Source: Laburnicola sp. R22_1 (lineage: Eukaryota; Ascomycota; Dothideomycetes; Pleosporales; Didymosphaeriaceae). From it: 64,000 nucleotides of DNA. The stretch's first letter is position 1. Each line of letters starts with the position of its first letter. The stretch covers positions 1,178,001 through 1,242,000 of the forward strand of contig JACONQ010000006.1 of assembly GCA_014281115.1 (NCBI GenBank). Reading direction: 5' to 3'. Below are positions 60,970-64,000 of this stretch, piece by piece. A program made the position numbers and the translations under genes. The notes below the pieces were generated by a model, which worked only from the letters and a program-made list of their open reading frames with translations, was not told the origin of the DNA and ran no database searches.

Positions 60970-61434
60970 CTATAAAAATCTACTCGGAGTTCTAATATTC
61001 CGGCCCCGGCGCGACTGAGGCTGTAGAGGCTGTGATGCAGCACCTGAGGCCTCAGCAGCATCTATAGCCTTATTAATAAGCTTTTTTTCCCTTATGCCCT
61101 GCTTAGGTAGCCTTAATGCCTTTTTGCTACCTTTCTTAGCTATTTTTATACAATTCTTATAGTGTTGCTAAGCCCTGCGAGCCTGCTGCTTCTGGGCTCG
61201 CTCAGCTGCCTAATCCGCCTTTGCCTTCGCTCGAGCTGCCTAAGCCTCAGCCCTCGCAACGCGCTTCTCTTAGAGTAGTCTAGCCTTCAGCTGCTGGCTA
61301 GCCCTCCAAGCCTCAGCTGCCTTAGTTTTTTGGAGTACTAGCTGCTCTGCCTCAGCCTCTTTTTGCTATAGACGATCACGTGCCTCCTGTTGGCAGGAGC
61401 CCTTGGGGCACCTGGCAGGTGCTGGTCGTCTCAT
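60970..61434 (-). pseudogene. Inverted C-terminal fragment of a different DDE transposase (coiled-coil tail)
   Basis: The minus-strand frame from 61434 to a TAG at 60970-60972 has about 155 codons with a few in-frame stops, mostly TAG. It is Ala/Arg/Lys/Gln-rich with heptad-like spacing and ends TPSRFL after a RRGRN motif. That resembles the basic coiled tail of fungal DDE transposases. It points against the transposase at 59616-60955 and abuts it, so the region is a composite of two elements. Confidence 0.5.
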
Positions 61435-61756
61435 TGTTTACACACTATTATGTAATAGTGCTATATAGCAGATCTTCCGATCAGCTCAATCCAAAAACAT
61501 TACATTCCACTTTCTTCAGGTTATGAGCCCGGCAATTTCGCTGCACCGTTATTGTGGCAACTTAATCGTCTTTTAATTGCCTCTTAACCGCCCTGCATAC
61601 CGCTGCATGCTCAACTACCGCTACATCTACCGCTGCAGCCCCACTAGTTGTCCCACTGCTTCGCAGAATTCGCCACTGCCAATAGCTGCCACCCAGCATC
61701 ACCTCACTAGTAGCATCGTCAACCTACACACTCAGCGTCAGTGAGATCGTCACATT
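61435..61756 (+). repeat. Probable LTR or leader of the copia element
   Basis: This balanced sequence between the transposon fragment and the gag start begins near TGTTTACACAC. It is the expected place for the 5' LTR and primer site of the element at 61757. The second LTR lies outside the window, so the borders cannot be proved. Confidence 0.4.
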
Positions 61757-64000
61757 ATGGCCTCGACGTTCCAATTCAAGCTCGATCCTTCATCTCTACC
61801 CAAGCTGTCTGCCCGGGGTGACAACTTTCCCGAATACCGCTCCGCATGGCAAATTGCGTTCAAGTACGCGGGCCTCTGGCCCGTCATTTCGAAAAAGAAG
61901 ACTCGCCCTGCAGTAGTTTCTCCGGCAACTGAGGAAAACACCGCTGCCATCGATGCCTGGGACGCCGATGATAATAAGGCAATAGTAATGATCCTCTCCT
62001 CAGTTCACAATAACCTCACTATAGCTATTGCCAACTGCGAAACATCTCCCACTGCCTAGGAATACCTCTTAAATCGATTTAATCGCGACACTAGTAATTC
62101 CTCCATCCTGCTATTCCGCAGCCTCACAAATCTGCGCTACAAGGACGGGGATGACCTTCGCGTTTATCTAGATGAATTCCACCAACGGTGGACCCGAATT
62201 GCGAAACGCGCAGCCTCCTCCACACAGTCTGTTGCTGTCGCCATAAGGACAATATTCCAGTCGGATGAAGTAAAGGGCTCCTTCTTCCTTGCTACCTTGC
62301 CGGACATAATAGACAACGTGATCGATAATTTGTCAACCAGAAACCTCACTAGATTCCAAGACATTGAACCCAAAATCCTGGACATCTCGGAGAAGTTCTC
62401 GCTGGACAGCGATGCCTCGTCGCTAGCATACTCTGCCCGCCAGACTACTGCACGCTCTGCTCAACGCGGAGGGTCGCAGGCGGAATGCACCTGGTGCCGC
62501 AAGCACAATCTAACTTTCGTTAGTCATGTCTACACCAACTGCAACGAGCTTCAGAAACACAAGCAGGCTCAGCAGAAGAAGTCAGCACAGCAGCCGAAGA
62601 AAGCTGCACCAAAGAAGGCGAAGAAGCAGAAGGCCAACAACGCTGCTGCTGTGGAATCTGAATCCGAGGATGACAACAGCGGCACTGACATCGTGGCTTT
62701 TCCTGCCACGCACATTGATCTGACCTCGTCGCCATCGACGCTCCTCGATGCGAACGGCAAACGACCCCGTTCCAACAACGTAAGTGCTCATACAGTTTCA
62801 ATTCAGCGACCCTCCACCTCTAATTCTGCTGTTTGGCTATTTGACACTGGTGCCTCACGGCATATGTCAGGCTGTATCGATGACTTCACCGACCTCAAAC
62901 CAGGGAAGGGTACTATCACAATTGCAGGCGGCATTCAGCTACCCATTCACGGAATTGGAGACATCCACCTTCGCTGTTGTCTGCCTGACGGGTCGACACG
63001 CATCGCAAAGCTAACCAACGCTCTCTACAGTAGTGAACTGTACTGCACACGCCTATTTTCGTGGGCCTACGTGCGAAACAGATTCCAAATGTACGCTATC
63101 AAGAACGATCTGTTCTTGTCTCACCACAACCGCACCGTGCTGTGGGCGAGACATGCGAATGGGGTAATCAGAATCCAGACTGAAAATGTCTCTGACATTG
63201 CCTCACGATCTGCCGCACCGGCGGCGTACGCGACATCGCGCGACATCGACCCTGTCATCGAAGACACTGCGTACGATCCACCCTCGATCGAATCTATACA
63301 TACAGGCCCTCTGAGCTCCCAGGAGCAAGAGGATAGGCTGGGGGAGGATGGCACACCGTCAGAAAGCGCATTCTTCAGTTCTTTTAAGGAGTTCCACTGC
63401 GCATTTGGACATCGTTTAATTTCCAACCCCAAGCAAATCTATCGCGACGGGTACCTTGTCCCGGACATGCCTGTAGGATTTGACTGCAGCACCTGCAAAT
63501 TATCCAAATCTACGCATTCCAAACCCGTCGCAGGACCGGACGACCTCCGGAAGACCAAACCCCTCGAGGTCATACACTCAGACCTCTCTGGGAAATTTGC
63601 ACGCAAGAGCCTTGGTGGCAATCAGTATTACATGTCATTCATCGATGACTGCACCCAATTTCCATAGGTGCGCTTCCTCAAGAAAAAGTCCAACACGCCT
63701 CAAGCCATTAAGGATTTTATAAACTACATCAAAAAGCAATTTGGACCCCAGAAGCTCAAACACATTAACCTCACCCGCATATTCCTTCGCTTCAAGAGCG
63801 ACAACGGCGGTGAATACATCAACAAGAATCTTGCGCAATTCATGGCAGAGGAAGGCTGCATCCACAATACCGCTCCGCCCTACGCCCACGCATTAAATAG
63901 TGTCCCAGAACGGTTCAATCGCATCCTCATGCAGACAGCGCGTTCCATGCTCGATAATGATACCTTGCTGTTCCTATAGGCTGAGGCCATAGCGACAGCG
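61757..64000 (+). pseudogene. Ty1/copia gag-pol, three in-frame stops, runs off the window
   Basis: One continuous frame from the ATG at 61757 is interrupted by TAG at 62057-62059, 63665-63667 and 63977-63979. The order is gag of the UBN2 type (GDNFPEYRSAWQIAFKYAGLW; YLDEFHQRWTRIAKR), a Cys/His knuckle-like TWCRKHNLTF...C near 62490-62550, a Lys/Gln/Ala-rich linker, aspartic protease (WLFDTGASRHMSG, near 62835), gag-pre-integrase (CAFGHRL, then CSTCKLSK), and the integrase core with HSDLSG (first catalytic Asp) and KSDNGGEY (second Asp). Reverse transcriptase would follow beyond 64000. All three stops fall where this family usually has Trp, so TGG-to-TAG changes would explain them. The base composition is otherwise normal, so the copy is young or only lightly RIPped. 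Confidence 0.82.

Overview
The window reads as nuclear DNA of a filamentous ascomycete, most likely a Dothideomycete/Pleosporales-type fungus. Genes carry short GT..AG introns of about 44-115 bp. They belong to fungal families: a UstYa/DUF3328 oxidase, a fungal rhodopsin-domain membrane protein, and an AAA ATPase of the type with a long fungal N-terminal domain. Most of the remaining DNA is very AT-rich, TpA-rich repeat relics whose reading frames are broken mainly by TAG/TAA at Gln and Trp positions. That is the footprint expected of repeat-induced point mutation (RIP). It is the layout of a two-compartment fungal genome: small GC-balanced gene islands inside AT isochores.

Layout. 1-10.5 kb: repeat desert with a RIP-degraded chromodomain Ty3/gypsy element on the minus strand (about 1.3-8.5 kb), interrupted by a Fot/pogo DNA transposon (1750-3963). 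10.6-20.5 kb: main gene island, with a broken hypothetical gene (11050-11829), a rhodopsin-domain membrane protein (12714-13880), a UstYa-like oxidase (14759-15695), a divergently transcribed secreted repeat precursor with Kex2 sites (16639-17131), a doubtful small ORF (17391-17807) and an AAA ATPase (17863-20236). 20.6-55.9 kb: repeat desert with two more Fot copies, an apparently intact two-intron Tc1/mariner element (31630-33752), a copia element between LTRs (35250-43649), two nested LTR elements (44141-52325 outside, 45752-50890 inside), and two families of short mobile sequences with 10-13 bp target duplications. 56.0-58.6 kb: a one-gene island encoding an 804-residue membrane protein. 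58.6-64 kb: AT-rich DNA, a chimera of transposon fragments (59.4-61.4 kb), and a lightly mutated Ty1/copia element running off the window end.

The functional highlight is the head-to-head pair UstYa-like oxidase / Kex2-repeat precursor. Secretion plus KR-delimited, nearly identical 22-residue units with the core LFPVRY, next to a DUF3328 oxidase with two HxxHC motifs, is the hallmark of the dikaritin class of fungal ribosomal peptides (ustiloxin, phomopsin and asperipin type). The product is unknown and I do not recognise this core. The second highlight is a (CA)n-tailed short retroposon, seen in eight copies that share one end, differ at the other and carry 10-13 bp target duplications.

Intron borders were placed by eye from reading frame, splice consensus and family resemblance. 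No alignment or search could be run.
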